Origin: Bacillota bacterium
GTDB taxonomy: Bacteria; Bacillota; Clostridia; Lachnospirales; Lachnospiraceae
Length of the DNA: 64,000 nt
Assembly: GCA_023409835.1 (NCBI GenBank)
Contig: JAEYQV010000066.1
Location: 1 to 64,000 of the forward strand
Direction of reading: 5' to 3'
The notes below the pieces were generated by a model. The model had not been told where the DNA came from and searched no databases. It saw only the letters and a program-made list of their open reading frames with translations. A program made the position numbers and the translations under genes. Within the stretch, counting starts at the first letter, position 1; each line of letters starts with the position of its first letter. Shown here in pieces: positions 35,857 through 43,381 of the stretch.

Positions 35857-36324
35857 ATGTTAATCAGAACAAGGCATTTTGGGGAAATTGATCTGGATGA
35901 GAATAAATTAATCTATTTTACGAACGGCATATTGGGATTTGAGGATTTTAAGAAATATACCCTTCTTTATGATAATGAGGGTGAAGACAGACCGGATATC
36001 TCCTGGCTGCAAAGTCTGGAGGAACCCAGCCTGGCAATCCCGGTCATCAGCCCCTTCCTTCTGTGGGAGGATTATAACCCTGAAGTTGAGGATGAACTGT
36101 TAAAGCCTTTGGGTGAACTGAATAATGACAATATTGTTGTTCTCGTATCAATCACGGTTCCCAGTGATATCACAAGGATGTCCGCTAACTTAAGGGCGCC
36201 GTTTATATTAAATGCGGATACCAGAAAGGGTTGTCAGATTATCGTGGAGAATTCGGACTATGAGATTAAGCATTATTTCTATGATAAACTACAGGCTATT
36301 AAGGCAGCAAAGGGGGACGTATAA
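35857..36324 (+). CDS. fliW: Flagellar assembly factor FliW
   Basis: 155 residues from ATG 35857. It has family motifs IYFTNGILGFEDFKKYTLL and ANLRAPFILNADTRKGCQII. FliW binds free flagellin or, alternatively, inhibits CsrA, so it senses the cytoplasmic flagellin level. Its stop codon is immediately followed by the csrA start, so the antagonists are made together. Confidence 0.95.
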   Translation: MLIRTRHFGEIDLDENKLIYFTNGILGFEDFKKYTLLYDNEGEDRPDISWLQSLEEPSLAIPVISPFLLWEDYNPEVEDELLKPLGELNNDNIVVLVSITVPSDITRMSANLRAPFILNADTRKGCQIIVENSDYEIKHYFYDKLQAIKAAKGDV

Positions 36325-36546
36325 ATGTTAGCCCTATCCAGAAGAGTCAATGAATCTATTATGATTGGCAATGATATTGAGATTACCATATTGGAAGTGA
36401 AGGGTGACCAGATTAAGGTCGGTATCTCGGCTCCTAAGTCTGTTCCGATTTATCGTAAAGAAATCTACCTTCAGATACAGGAGTCCAATAAAGAAGCAGC
36501 GGGAACCTCGGTTTCGGATGAGGTACTGAAAAAGCTGTTCCAGTAA
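36325..36546 (+). CDS. csrA: Carbon storage regulator CsrA
   Basis: 73 residues. It begins MLALSRRVNESIMIGNDIEI and contains KVGISAPKSVPIYRKEIY, the RNA-binding dimer core. CsrA represses flagellin translation by binding GGA-containing hairpins in the fliC leader; matching motifs are seen at 39902-40003. It starts directly after the fliW TAA, so translation is coupled. A large palindrome follows. Confidence 0.97.
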   Translation: MLALSRRVNESIMIGNDIEITILEVKGDQIKVGISAPKSVPIYRKEIYLQIQESNKEAAGTSVSDEVLKKLFQ

Positions 36547-36586
36547 CCAATCTGAGCGGGTAATACCCAATATATAAAGTAATGAT

Positions 36587-36685
36587 AAAAACGTAAAGAG
36601 GTGCTTATTACAGCAGAAGAGGTGCGCTACGTAGGTACATGCAGCCCCTGTTTCCTGCTGTAATAATTGCTTTTTATACGTTTTT
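36587..36685. terminator. Large palindrome after csrA, probable terminator
   Basis: AAAAACGTA (36587-36595) pairs with TACGTTTTT (36677-36685), and TTATTACAGCAG (36605-36616) pairs perfectly with CTGCTGTAATAA (36655-36666). The left A-run and right T-run fit bidirectional termination. It separates the flgM operon from the sigma-D promoter of flaG only 24 bases on. The 38-base interior is unusually long for a terminator loop. Confidence 0.65.
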
Positions 36686-36708
36686 CTCATTTTTACAAAT
36701 AAAAGCTA

Positions 36709-36735
36709 TAAACTTTCTGTAGATTACACCGATAT
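36709..36735 (+). promoter_or_regulatory. Sigma-D promoter for flaG-fliD-fliS
   Basis: TAAA (36709-36712), 15 bases, ACCGATAT (36728-36735). Very close to the consensus; about 98 bases upstream of flaG. Confidence 0.85.
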
Positions 36736-36832
36736 ATAAAATAGATGAATATGCTGAGGAATAATAGTCAAGGAGGGCCGCTTCAGCATTAAGCCTTAGT
36801 AGGTAAAATAAACTCACATGGAGGTGTAGGAA

Positions 36833-37246
36833 ATGGCATTAGAAGTTTTAACCGGATCTGCGTATCGTGCTGCAAGTGCTATGCAGAAATCGGAAGTGAA
36901 AGCGAATGATGTAATTGTACAGGAGACCGGTTCCGCTGGCATCAACATAACGGATATGCCGGTAGTTACGAAGGTGTCCGGAAGTAACCCCGGTGAACAG
37001 GGGAAGAGCTCAAAGGATCAGACCGCATCGGAGAAACAGATTAAGGACGCTATTTTAAGAGCTAACAGTAAGATGAAGAGGACAAGATGTGAATTCTCTT
37101 ATAGTGAGGACACGAAACGAGTCTCGATTAAGGTGCTTGATCAGGATACGGAAGAAGTGATCAGGGAGATACCGCCGGAAGAGACTCTGGAGATGATTGA
37201 GAAGATGTGGGAGATGGCAGGTATTATGATAGATGAGCGAAGATAA
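36833..37246 (+). CDS. flaG: FlaG family flagellar protein
   Basis: 137 residues. The C-terminal 70 residues match FlaG (CEFSYSEDTKRVSIKVLDQDTEEVIREIPPEE); the N-terminal part is low in structure. FlaG proteins influence filament length and are commonly found before fliD. TGGAGGTG lies 9 bases upstream. First gene behind a sigma-D promoter. Confidence 0.88.
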   Translation: MALEVLTGSAYRAASAMQKSEVKANDVIVQETGSAGINITDMPVVTKVSGSNPGEQGKSSKDQTASEKQIKDAILRANSKMKRTRCEFSYSEDTKRVSIKVLDQDTEEVIREIPPEETLEMIEKMWEMAGIMIDERR

Positions 37247-37250
37247 AACC

Positions 37251-37368
37251 AGCCTATGCCTAATCGGCGATTAGGTATGGACCGGTAAAGGAGATTAGAT
37301 TGAAATCACTTGAGCTTTCAATCGGCAAATTTGTGCTGCTGCCCAAATTCCTGGGGTTGCGGCAGAAT
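37251..37368 (+). promoter_or_regulatory. Tandem hairpins in the fliD leader
   Basis: Three inverted repeats fill the flaG-fliD gap: CCTAATCG/CGATTAGG (37259-37275), GATTGAAA/TTTCAATC (37298-37323) and CTGC-TGCCC/GGG-GCGGCAG ending just before the GGAGG of fliD. They could modulate fliD translation; no known RNA family is recognised. Confidence 0.5.
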
Positions 37369-37378
37369 GGAGGTTAGT

Positions 37379-38923
37379 ATGGCAGTACGTTTAACGGGTC
37401 TGATATCAGGTATGGATACAGAAACCTTAATAAAGGAACTGGTTGATGCCCAGAAGATAAAGAACAAGAGGGTAGAAGATAAACAGACTCTGCTTACCTG
37501 GAAGCAGGATAAGTGGAAGGATCTGAATACAAAGCTTTATAAATTATATACCGAAGACTTGAATAAGATGCAGCTGCAGGGCAGCTATAATACGAAGAAG
37601 ATAACTACCTCCAATGACAGTCTGGTCAGTGCGACGGTGGATACGAACGCACCGGAGGGTGCTCATACGTTGGTAATCAATAAATTGGCAAAATCCCAGT
37701 TTCTTACCGGTAATAAGATTACCACGGATAAGGATGGCAATGCCGTAAATACTACTACGTCAACGAAGCTGGAAAATCTGGGTGTTACAGCAGGTACAGT
37801 AATTACAATGGGTGTTGCGGGAAAGGTCAAAAGCCTCACGGTAACAGAGAATACGACCCTGCAGAATCTGATCGACACAGCCAAGAAGGCAGGGATGAAC
37901 GCCAGCTTTGATAATACCCAGAAGAGGCTGTTCCTAAGCTCCTCTCAAAGCGGTATCAGTAATAGCTTCCAGCTATCCGCCAAGGATTCACTGGGTGCAG
38001 ATGCCAATGACCTGCTGAATAAGCTGGGACTGGACGCACTGAAGCCGGATGGAACCAAGGTGGATCCTTCCTCTACGTTATCAACTGTAGTTGCAGCCTC
38101 CGACAGTGAAGTGATTTATAACGGAGCGAAGCTGACCGGTTCGTCCAATGTTATTTCGGCGAACGGACTCAAGATGACTCTGAAGGGAGCAGACGAGAAT
38201 CAGACCATCAGTTTGAATATTACGAAGGATACGCAGGCTGCCTATGATATGGTGAAAAACTTTGTTAAGAATTATAATGCGGTCCTGAAAGAGATGAATT
38301 CCTTATATTATGCCGATTCATCGAGAGGCTATGATCCTTTAAGCGACGACGAGAAGGAAGCTATGACGGAGGAACAGGTTACTAAATGGGAGACAAAGAT
38401 TAAGGATTCCATTCTTCGCAGGGATTCCACGTTGGGTTCCCTTTCTGATGTCATGAGGAGCACTCTGATGTCCTCTGTTGAGGTAAACGGCAAGAAATAT
38501 GCCATGTCCAGCTTTGGGATAGAAACCTCGACCGATTATCTGGAGCGGGGACTATTACATATATATGGAGATGCTGAGGATGCGACTTATTCCGCAGAGT
38601 CGAACAAGCTGAAGAATGCCCTGGAGGAAGATCCGAATACGGTCATTACGGTATTATCCAGCATTTCAAAGAACTTATATAATGAAATGTATGATAAGAT
38701 GAAATCGATCCCGAATGTAAGAAGTGCACTAACCTTCTATAACGATAAGCTGATGGTGGAACAGCAGAGAAAGTATACGGATCAGATTAAGGAGCAGGAA
38801 AAGAAACTGACAGAAATGGAAAATAAATATTATAAGCAGTTTTCCGCGATGGAATCTGCAATGTCCAAGATGCAGTCACAGAGTAACCAGCTGGCGGCTA
38901 TGTTAGGACAAAGCACATCGTAA
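37379..38923 (+). CDS. fliD: Flagellar filament cap protein FliD
   Basis: 514 residues from ATG 37379, chosen because GGAGG lies 5 bases upstream. It has the family start RLTGLISGMDTETLIKELVDAQ and the C-terminal coiled coil RKYTDQIKEQEKKLTEMENKYYKQFSAMESAMSKM, seen in parts. FliD caps the growing filament and folds flagellin. Followed closely by its usual neighbour fliS. Confidence 0.93.
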   Translation: MAVRLTGLISGMDTETLIKELVDAQKIKNKRVEDKQTLLTWKQDKWKDLNTKLYKLYTEDLNKMQLQGSYNTKKITTSNDSLVSATVDTNAPEGAHTLVINKLAKSQFLTGNKITTDKDGNAVNTTTSTKLENLGVTAGTVITMGVAGKVKSLTVTENTTLQNLIDTAKKAGMNASFDNTQKRLFLSSSQSGISNSFQLSAKDSLGADANDLLNKLGLDALKPDGTKVDPSSTLSTVVAASDSEVIYNGAKLTGSSNVISANGLKMTLKGADENQTISLNITKDTQAAYDMVKNFVKNYNAVLKEMNSLYYADSSRGYDPLSDDEKEAMTEEQVTKWETKIKDSILRRDSTLGSLSDVMRSTLMSSVEVNGKKYAMSSFGIETSTDYLERGLLHIYGDAEDATYSAESNKLKNALEEDPNTVITVLSSISKNLYNEMYDKMKSIPNVRSALTFYNDKLMVEQQRKYTDQIKEQEKKLTEMENKYYKQFSAMESAMSKMQSQSNQLAAMLGQSTS

Positions 38924-38955
38924 TTTTGTGCCGATAGAATAATGGAGGAATTGAC

Positions 38956-39324
38956 ATGCAGATGAATGCAGCTCTTACATACCAGAATAATAAGGTGAAT
39001 ACGGCAAAGCCGGCAGAATTGACGTTAATGTTATATGAGGGCATGATCAAGTTTTGTAATATGGCTATTCTGGGTATTGAAGAAAAGGACATGGGAAAAG
39101 CAAACACCAATATTATTAAGGTAGAGAAGATTATTACCCATTTAAGAGCAACTCTGGACTTTAAGTACCCTGTAGCAAAGGATTTTGACCGTGTATATGA
39201 TTATCTGTATGAGCGTCTGGTTACAGCTAATATTCGAAAGGATACCGCAATTCTTGAGGAGGTTCTGGAGCATATAAGAGGAATGAGGGATACCTGGAAG
39301 GAAGTTATGAGGTTAGCAAGATAG
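38956..39324 (+). CDS. fliS: Flagellin export chaperone FliS
   Basis: 122 residues, the normal FliS size. It shows YQNNKVNTAKPAELTLMLYEG, the conserved helix-1 start, and a four-helix layout ending RDTWKEVMRLAR. It keeps flagellin from polymerising inside the cell. TGGAGG lies upstream; co-transcribed with fliD. Confidence 0.95.
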   Translation: MQMNAALTYQNNKVNTAKPAELTLMLYEGMIKFCNMAILGIEEKDMGKANTNIIKVEKIITHLRATLDFKYPVAKDFDRVYDYLYERLVTANIRKDTAILEEVLEHIRGMRDTWKEVMRLAR

Positions 39325-39354
39325 GCTTTAGACTAAATGAAGAGAGGCTAAGTC

Positions 39355-39834
39355 ATGGAGAATAGAACTTACATCAATATCCTGACAGATACATTAAAGA
39401 AAAAACTAGCTATTCTGGAGCAGTTAATTGTGATTTCCACGGAACAGGATGGACTTATCTCTTCGGAGACACCGGACATGGACCGGCTGGATCATACCTT
39501 TTCTGATAAGGAAGTGTTGATCACACAGCTTAATCAGCTGGATGATGGATTTGAGAAGGTATATCAGCATGTAAAGGAGGCCCTGAAGGAGGATAAGGAG
39601 CAATTAAAGGAACAGATCCTTATGCTTCAGGAGATGATTCGGCAGGTTACGGATAAAAGTACTCAGCTGCAGGTGATTGAACACCGGAATAAGAATAGGT
39701 TCCAGCTGTTTTTTGCCGGAAGGAAGAAGGAAATCAAAAACTTTAAGCTGAGCAGCAGAACGGCAGACAGCTATTATAGAAGTGTTTTGAACGGACCTAC
39801 GGGGGAGTCATTCTTTCTCGACAAAAAAAAATAA
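39355..39834 (+). CDS. FlgN/FliT-like flagellar chaperone
   Basis: 159 residues, helical throughout, with LTDTLKKKLAILEQLIVISTEQD, KEVLITQLNQLDDGFEKVYQ and a basic FFAGRKKEIKNF segment near the C-terminus. Such proteins follow fliS in many clostridia and probably act as export chaperones, for instance for FliD. Assignment is by position and helical character rather than by a clear motif. The fliC sigma-D promoter lies directly downstream. Confidence 0.65.
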   Translation: MENRTYINILTDTLKKKLAILEQLIVISTEQDGLISSETPDMDRLDHTFSDKEVLITQLNQLDDGFEKVYQHVKEALKEDKEQLKEQILMLQEMIRQVTDKSTQLQVIEHRNKNRFQLFFAGRKKEIKNFKLSSRTADSYYRSVLNGPTGESFFLDKKK

Positions 39835-39851
39835 AATATTATAATATGGTA

Positions 39852-39878
39852 TAAAGTTTTATTAAAAGTATCCGATAT
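39852..39878 (+). promoter_or_regulatory. Sigma-D promoter of fliC
   Basis: TAAAGTTT starting at 39852 (TAAA, 15 bases) and TCCGATAT (39871-39878), the best sigma-D match in the window. Transcription would start about 120 bases before fliC. Confidence 0.92.
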
Positions 39879-39901
39879 ATATTATAAGTAAAATAAATAT
39901 T

Positions 39902-40003
39902 TTCCTCCCGGTAACGAGGGTACGTACGGCCGGGATGAAAGGAGGAAGAATTATTTACTCAAATACAAGTAGCATGGAAGCTACTATAAATTCAAGGAGG
40001 AAT
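39902..40003 (+). promoter_or_regulatory. fliC leader with likely CsrA binding sites
   Basis: An upstream stem pairs TTCCTCC (39902-39908) with GGAGGAA (39941-39947), with CCCGG/CCGGG inside. A second hairpin AGTAGC-ATGGAA-GCTACT (39968-39985) presents GGA in a 6-base loop, the classical CsrA target. The ribosome binding site AAGGAGGAAT (39994-40003) has two more GGA motifs and almost repeats the upstream AAAGGAGGAAG. This fits CsrA bridging a loop site and the ribosome binding site, as in Bacillus hag. Confidence 0.75.
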
Positions 40004-40008
40004 GAATT

Positions 40009-40827
40009 ATGATAGTACAACACAATATGTTAGCAGCGAACACAAACAGACAGTTAGGTATCACAGGCGGAAATCTTTCTAAGTCTACTGAGAAATTATC
40101 ATCCGGTTACAGAATTAACCGTGCCGGTGATGATGCAGCTGGTCTTTCTATTTCCGAGAAGATGAGAGGACAGATTAGAGGTCTTGATCAGGCTTCTGCA
40201 AATGCTCAGGACGGTATTTCCTTAATCCAGACAGCAGAAGGTGCCCTTACCGAAACTCACTCCATTCTTCAGAGAATGAGAGAGCTGACTGTTCAGGCAG
40301 CGAATGATACCAACGTATCTACAGACCGTACTGCTATCAAAGAAGAGCTCAAAGCTCTTACCTGCGAAGTTAGCCGTATCGCAAAAGAAACTGAATTCAA
40401 CACCACGAAGTTACTTAGTGGAAAGTTCACTGACAAGAACCTTCAGGTTGGCGCGAATAAGGGTCAGAAGATCTCCTTCACAATTAAGAACATGACAGCT
40501 ACAGGCTTAAGCATTCAGAATGTATCTACTAATGTTTCTTCTTACACGAAGGCTACAGCACAGCTGTCTACCTTAGATGCAGCGATTAAGGCTGTTTCTA
40601 CACAGAGATCTAAGCTCGGTGCTTTACAGAACAGATTAGAGCATACTATCGCTAATGCTGACAATACATCTGAGAACTTACAGGCAGCTGAGTCCCGTAT
40701 CCGTGACGTTGATATGGCTAAAGAGATGGTTTCTTACTCTAAGAGTAACATCCTGCAGCAGGCAGCTCAGTCAATGCTCGCTCAGGCTAACCAGTCTACA
40801 CAGGGCGTATTATCACTGTTACAGTAA
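40009..40827 (+). CDS. fliC: Flagellin FliC
   Basis: 272 residues, a short flagellin without a large central domain. N-terminal MIVQHNMLAANTNRQLGITG and EKLSSGYRINRAGDDAAGLS, and C-terminal SRIRDVDMAKEMVSYSKSNILQQA with LLQ end, are hallmark regions. The central part (about 130-190) is Ser/Thr rich (TATGLSIQNVSTNVSSYTKA), with likely O-glycosylation sites for the island downstream. It has its own sigma-D promoter, a CsrA-type leader and a terminator. Confidence 0.97.
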   Translation: MIVQHNMLAANTNRQLGITGGNLSKSTEKLSSGYRINRAGDDAAGLSISEKMRGQIRGLDQASANAQDGISLIQTAEGALTETHSILQRMRELTVQAANDTNVSTDRTAIKEELKALTCEVSRIAKETEFNTTKLLSGKFTDKNLQVGANKGQKISFTIKNMTATGLSIQNVSTNVSSYTKATAQLSTLDAAIKAVSTQRSKLGALQNRLEHTIANADNTSENLQAAESRIRDVDMAKEMVSYSKSNILQQAAQSMLAQANQSTQGVLSLLQ

Positions 40828-40850
40828 TTTAGCTCGAAGCAGAATTAAGG

Positions 40851-40880
40851 TGGGGCTGACCTATGGTCAGCCCTACTTTT
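40851..40880 (+). terminator. Intrinsic terminator after fliC
   Basis: GGGCTGACC (40853-40861) pairs with GGTCAGCCC (40865-40873), with extra AGGT/ACTT flanks and a T-run. Confidence 0.92.
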
Positions 40881-40896
40881 ATACCTAAATACCCTG

Positions 40897-40912
40897 CTGC
40901 CGGAGGCGGCAG
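40897..40912 (+). promoter_or_regulatory. Small hairpin with GGA in the loop
   Basis: CTGCC-GGAGGC-GGCAG: a 5-bp stem with a 6-base loop that contains GGA. It could be an additional CsrA site between fliC and the next gene, but it is far (about 68 bases) from the start codon. Confidence 0.35.
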
Positions 40913-40979
40913 GTAAGTACGAGAGATAGGAATGAGCCCTGGTCGAAAAAGTATTGTATGAAGGATAGATCGGAGAATT

Positions 40980-41285
40980 ATGGACGAATTAAAGAATAAC
41001 ATCTTACTGGTATTAACAGAGATTGAACAGATATCGGACCATCTATATCAGCAGAAGTTTAATAAAGGCTATGATGGACTGAATAGTACCCTGGGCAAGA
41101 TTATGGATATAACGGACAGACTATTTGCCCTCTCTGATGCGGGGCTGCTTCTATTTGACGGGCAGAGATTAATCGACAATCTGACCGGGGCAATGAATGC
41201 CATGGAAGAGAAGGACAGCGTCCTGCTGGCGGATATCCTGATTTATGAGATTGCCGGACAGCTTAAAGAGTTACCCTTAAACTAA
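40980..41285 (+). CDS. Small helical protein resembling the MAF N-terminal domain
   Basis: 101 residues, all helical, no signal peptide. It resembles the first ~110 residues of the MAF glycosyltransferase at 60462-62144: YDGLNSTLGKIMDITDRLF against YDKALRKSARLLDHLNILF, and KDSVLLADILIYEI against KDYILLADLYEVQM. It thus looks like a standalone version of that domain, placed between flagellin and the first MAF gene. It may help deliver flagellin to the glycosyltransferases. Function is inferred. Confidence 0.65.
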   Translation: MDELKNNILLVLTEIEQISDHLYQQKFNKGYDGLNSTLGKIMDITDRLFALSDAGLLLFDGQRLIDNLTGAMNAMEEKDSVLLADILIYEIAGQLKELPLN

Positions 41286-41295
41286 AACTCGTGAT

Positions 41296-41350
41296 CAAAA
41301 CGAATACCATAGCTTTCACATACGAGATAATGAATATGGTATTCGTTTTG
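41296..41350. terminator. Long hairpin after the small helical gene
   Basis: CAAAACGAATACCATA pairs perfectly with TATGGTATTCGTTTTG, and CTC-TGA/TCA-GAG extend it outward. The T-run is short, yet the 16-bp stem suggests termination, possibly in both directions. Confidence 0.7.
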
Positions 41351-41503
41351 CTCATGAGGTAAAGAGGCTTAGCGCGAAATCTGATACAGAATGAATAGGT
41401 AGTAACAAAGGAATAATCAAAGGTAGAATTCTAATAAACAGGCTGCATACGACTTATTGGGTACCGTACGGGGCAGACTGCTTTAGGCAGCAGGGAGAGA
41501 GTT

Positions 41504-43357
41504 ATGATATATTACGAGAATAATATGAGGGAGATCATGCGTACGAAGGACTTCCTCAATAAAAGAATACAGGAAAAGCCGGATTACAGTAACAGCAATA
41601 GACCAGATGCAATTGAGATATATCCCACGCTGGATGGGGATACGACATTGGCGGTTACTCTGAACGGTGAAATGTACCGTCTAAACAGCCTATATTCTCC
41701 GACCCATGAAGCAGAGCGATGGGCTGCCCAATTTGAAGTGAAGAATATTGGTATCGTCACTACCATGTTCGGGTTAGGTAACGGCGTCTTTGCCAGGGAG
41801 CTGCTTAAGAAGCTGAACGGCAATGGGGTACTGTTAATCTATGAACCCTGTGCCGAGCTGTTTTTTTATGTTCTCGAGCATTACGACATCACGGATATCC
41901 TGGGTGCAGCCAATGTATCTGTCACTGTGGAAGGAATTAATGATAACGAAATCAAGAACCTGCTAAGCAACCATGTGGCTTGGATTAATTTGAGGTCTCA
42001 AATAATTTGCAGTCACCCGCAATATGAGCAGGCCTTTGAAGCAAGTAAGAACATCTTATATAAAATAATCCAGGACAATAATAATCGGGCGGTTGTGAAT
42101 AAGAATACAGATGTGGCCATTAGCCGGCTTCTGATTACGAATACGTTGACGAATCTGAAGTATATTAAGAAGAGTAATCTGGTTACCGATCTGATTGGAA
42201 GATTTCCAGAGGAGGTTCCTGCCATCATCGTCTCAGCGGGACCTTCACTGGATAAAAATATAGAAGAATTAAAAAGAGCCAAGGGAAAGGCTGTCATATT
42301 TGCTGTGGATACTGCTATGAAGTATCTGCTGGCACACGATATTATCCCTGATTTTATAGTAACTCTTGATCCGAAAAAATCTTTAAAGCATATGAAGGAT
42401 CCCAGATGCTATGAACTGCCGATGTTCTGTCGTACGGATTCCAGACCCGCAAATCTGGATGCCAATCACAAGAATATTATATGGTATAATCTGGAAGGTT
42501 ATATGAAGACGATCTATGAAAAGCTCGGGAAGGAGACCGGATTCTTTCACTCCGGCGGCTCCGTTGCTACCGGGGCCTTCTCTATCTGTGATACCCTTAA
42601 GTTTAAGCGGATTATATTAGTCGGACAGGATCTGGCTTATCTTGGAGAAAGTACCCATGCCGGAGGGGTATCTGTAGACTACAGTAATGGTAATTCGGCT
42701 ATAGAAATGGTAGAAGATATCTATGGCAATCCGATTAGAACCCGATATGACTGGTATGTCTATATCCATTGGTTTGAAGATGCCGTTGATCTGTTTGAGG
42801 GAGAAGAGGTAATTGATGCTACTGAGGGTGGGGCTAAGATACATGGAACCACAATTATGACACTTAGGGATACCATTAATCGTTATTGCACCCACAGGGT
42901 GGATTGCGAACAGATTGTAGCAGAATTAAAGCCCTCGATAGCTCAGGAGGAAATACCACTTCTGCTTCGTTATATAAAACAGGATATTTCTGATTTAGAT
43001 GTTATAATAAATAGAGCCGGGGAAGCTACCGACATTTGTAATAAGCTGATAGAGAAATATGAAAAATCCTTGCAGGAGACGACCTCCAGCTTAAGGAAAA
43101 ACCAGCTCTTAAGTGATTATAATTCAGAGATTGAAGCAATGGATGTATATGAACTGGTAGATTGGGACATAGCAGCCGCTACTTCAGAGCAGCTATCGAA
43201 TCTCTATGTATATTCTAAGGATGAAAGGAAGAATAAACTAGCTACCTATGAGCATGCGAGGACCATCTATCAGGCGATCGGGGAAGCTGCACTACGAATT
43301 AAGCCGCTATTGGAGGCTGGATTTGCTTCAATAGAAGAACCCAACCCTCATTCATAA
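41504..43357 (+). CDS. MAF-type motility-associated glycosyltransferase 1 (DUF115)
   Basis: 617 residues. The central DUF115/MAF domain shows PAIIVSAGPSLDKNIEELKRA, IIPDFIVTLDPK, GFFHSGGSVATGAFSI, LVGQDLAYLGESTHAGG and IDATEGGAKIHGT. The N-terminal region (1-200) is another Rossmann-like part and the C-terminus is helical. MAF proteins transfer nonulosonic acids such as pseudaminic or legionaminic acid to flagellin Ser/Thr. A second family member closes the island. Confidence 0.9.
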   Translation: MIYYENNMREIMRTKDFLNKRIQEKPDYSNSNRPDAIEIYPTLDGDTTLAVTLNGEMYRLNSLYSPTHEAERWAAQFEVKNIGIVTTMFGLGNGVFARELLKKLNGNGVLLIYEPCAELFFYVLEHYDITDILGAANVSVTVEGINDNEIKNLLSNHVAWINLRSQIICSHPQYEQAFEASKNILYKIIQDNNNRAVVNKNTDVAISRLLITNTLTNLKYIKKSNLVTDLIGRFPEEVPAIIVSAGPSLDKNIEELKRAKGKAVIFAVDTAMKYLLAHDIIPDFIVTLDPKKSLKHMKDPRCYELPMFCRTDSRPANLDANHKNIIWYNLEGYMKTIYEKLGKETGFFHSGGSVATGAFSICDTLKFKRIILVGQDLAYLGESTHAGGVSVDYSNGNSAIEMVEDIYGNPIRTRYDWYVYIHWFEDAVDLFEGEEVIDATEGGAKIHGTTIMTLRDTINRYCTHRVDCEQIVAELKPSIAQEEIPLLLRYIKQDISDLDVIINRAGEATDICNKLIEKYEKSLQETTSSLRKNQLLSDYNSEIEAMDVYELVDWDIAAATSEQLSNLYVYSKDERKNKLATYEHARTIYQAIGEAALRIKPLLEAGFASIEEPNPHS

Positions 43358-43381
43358 TAATAAACCGAGTAGGAGATGCCC

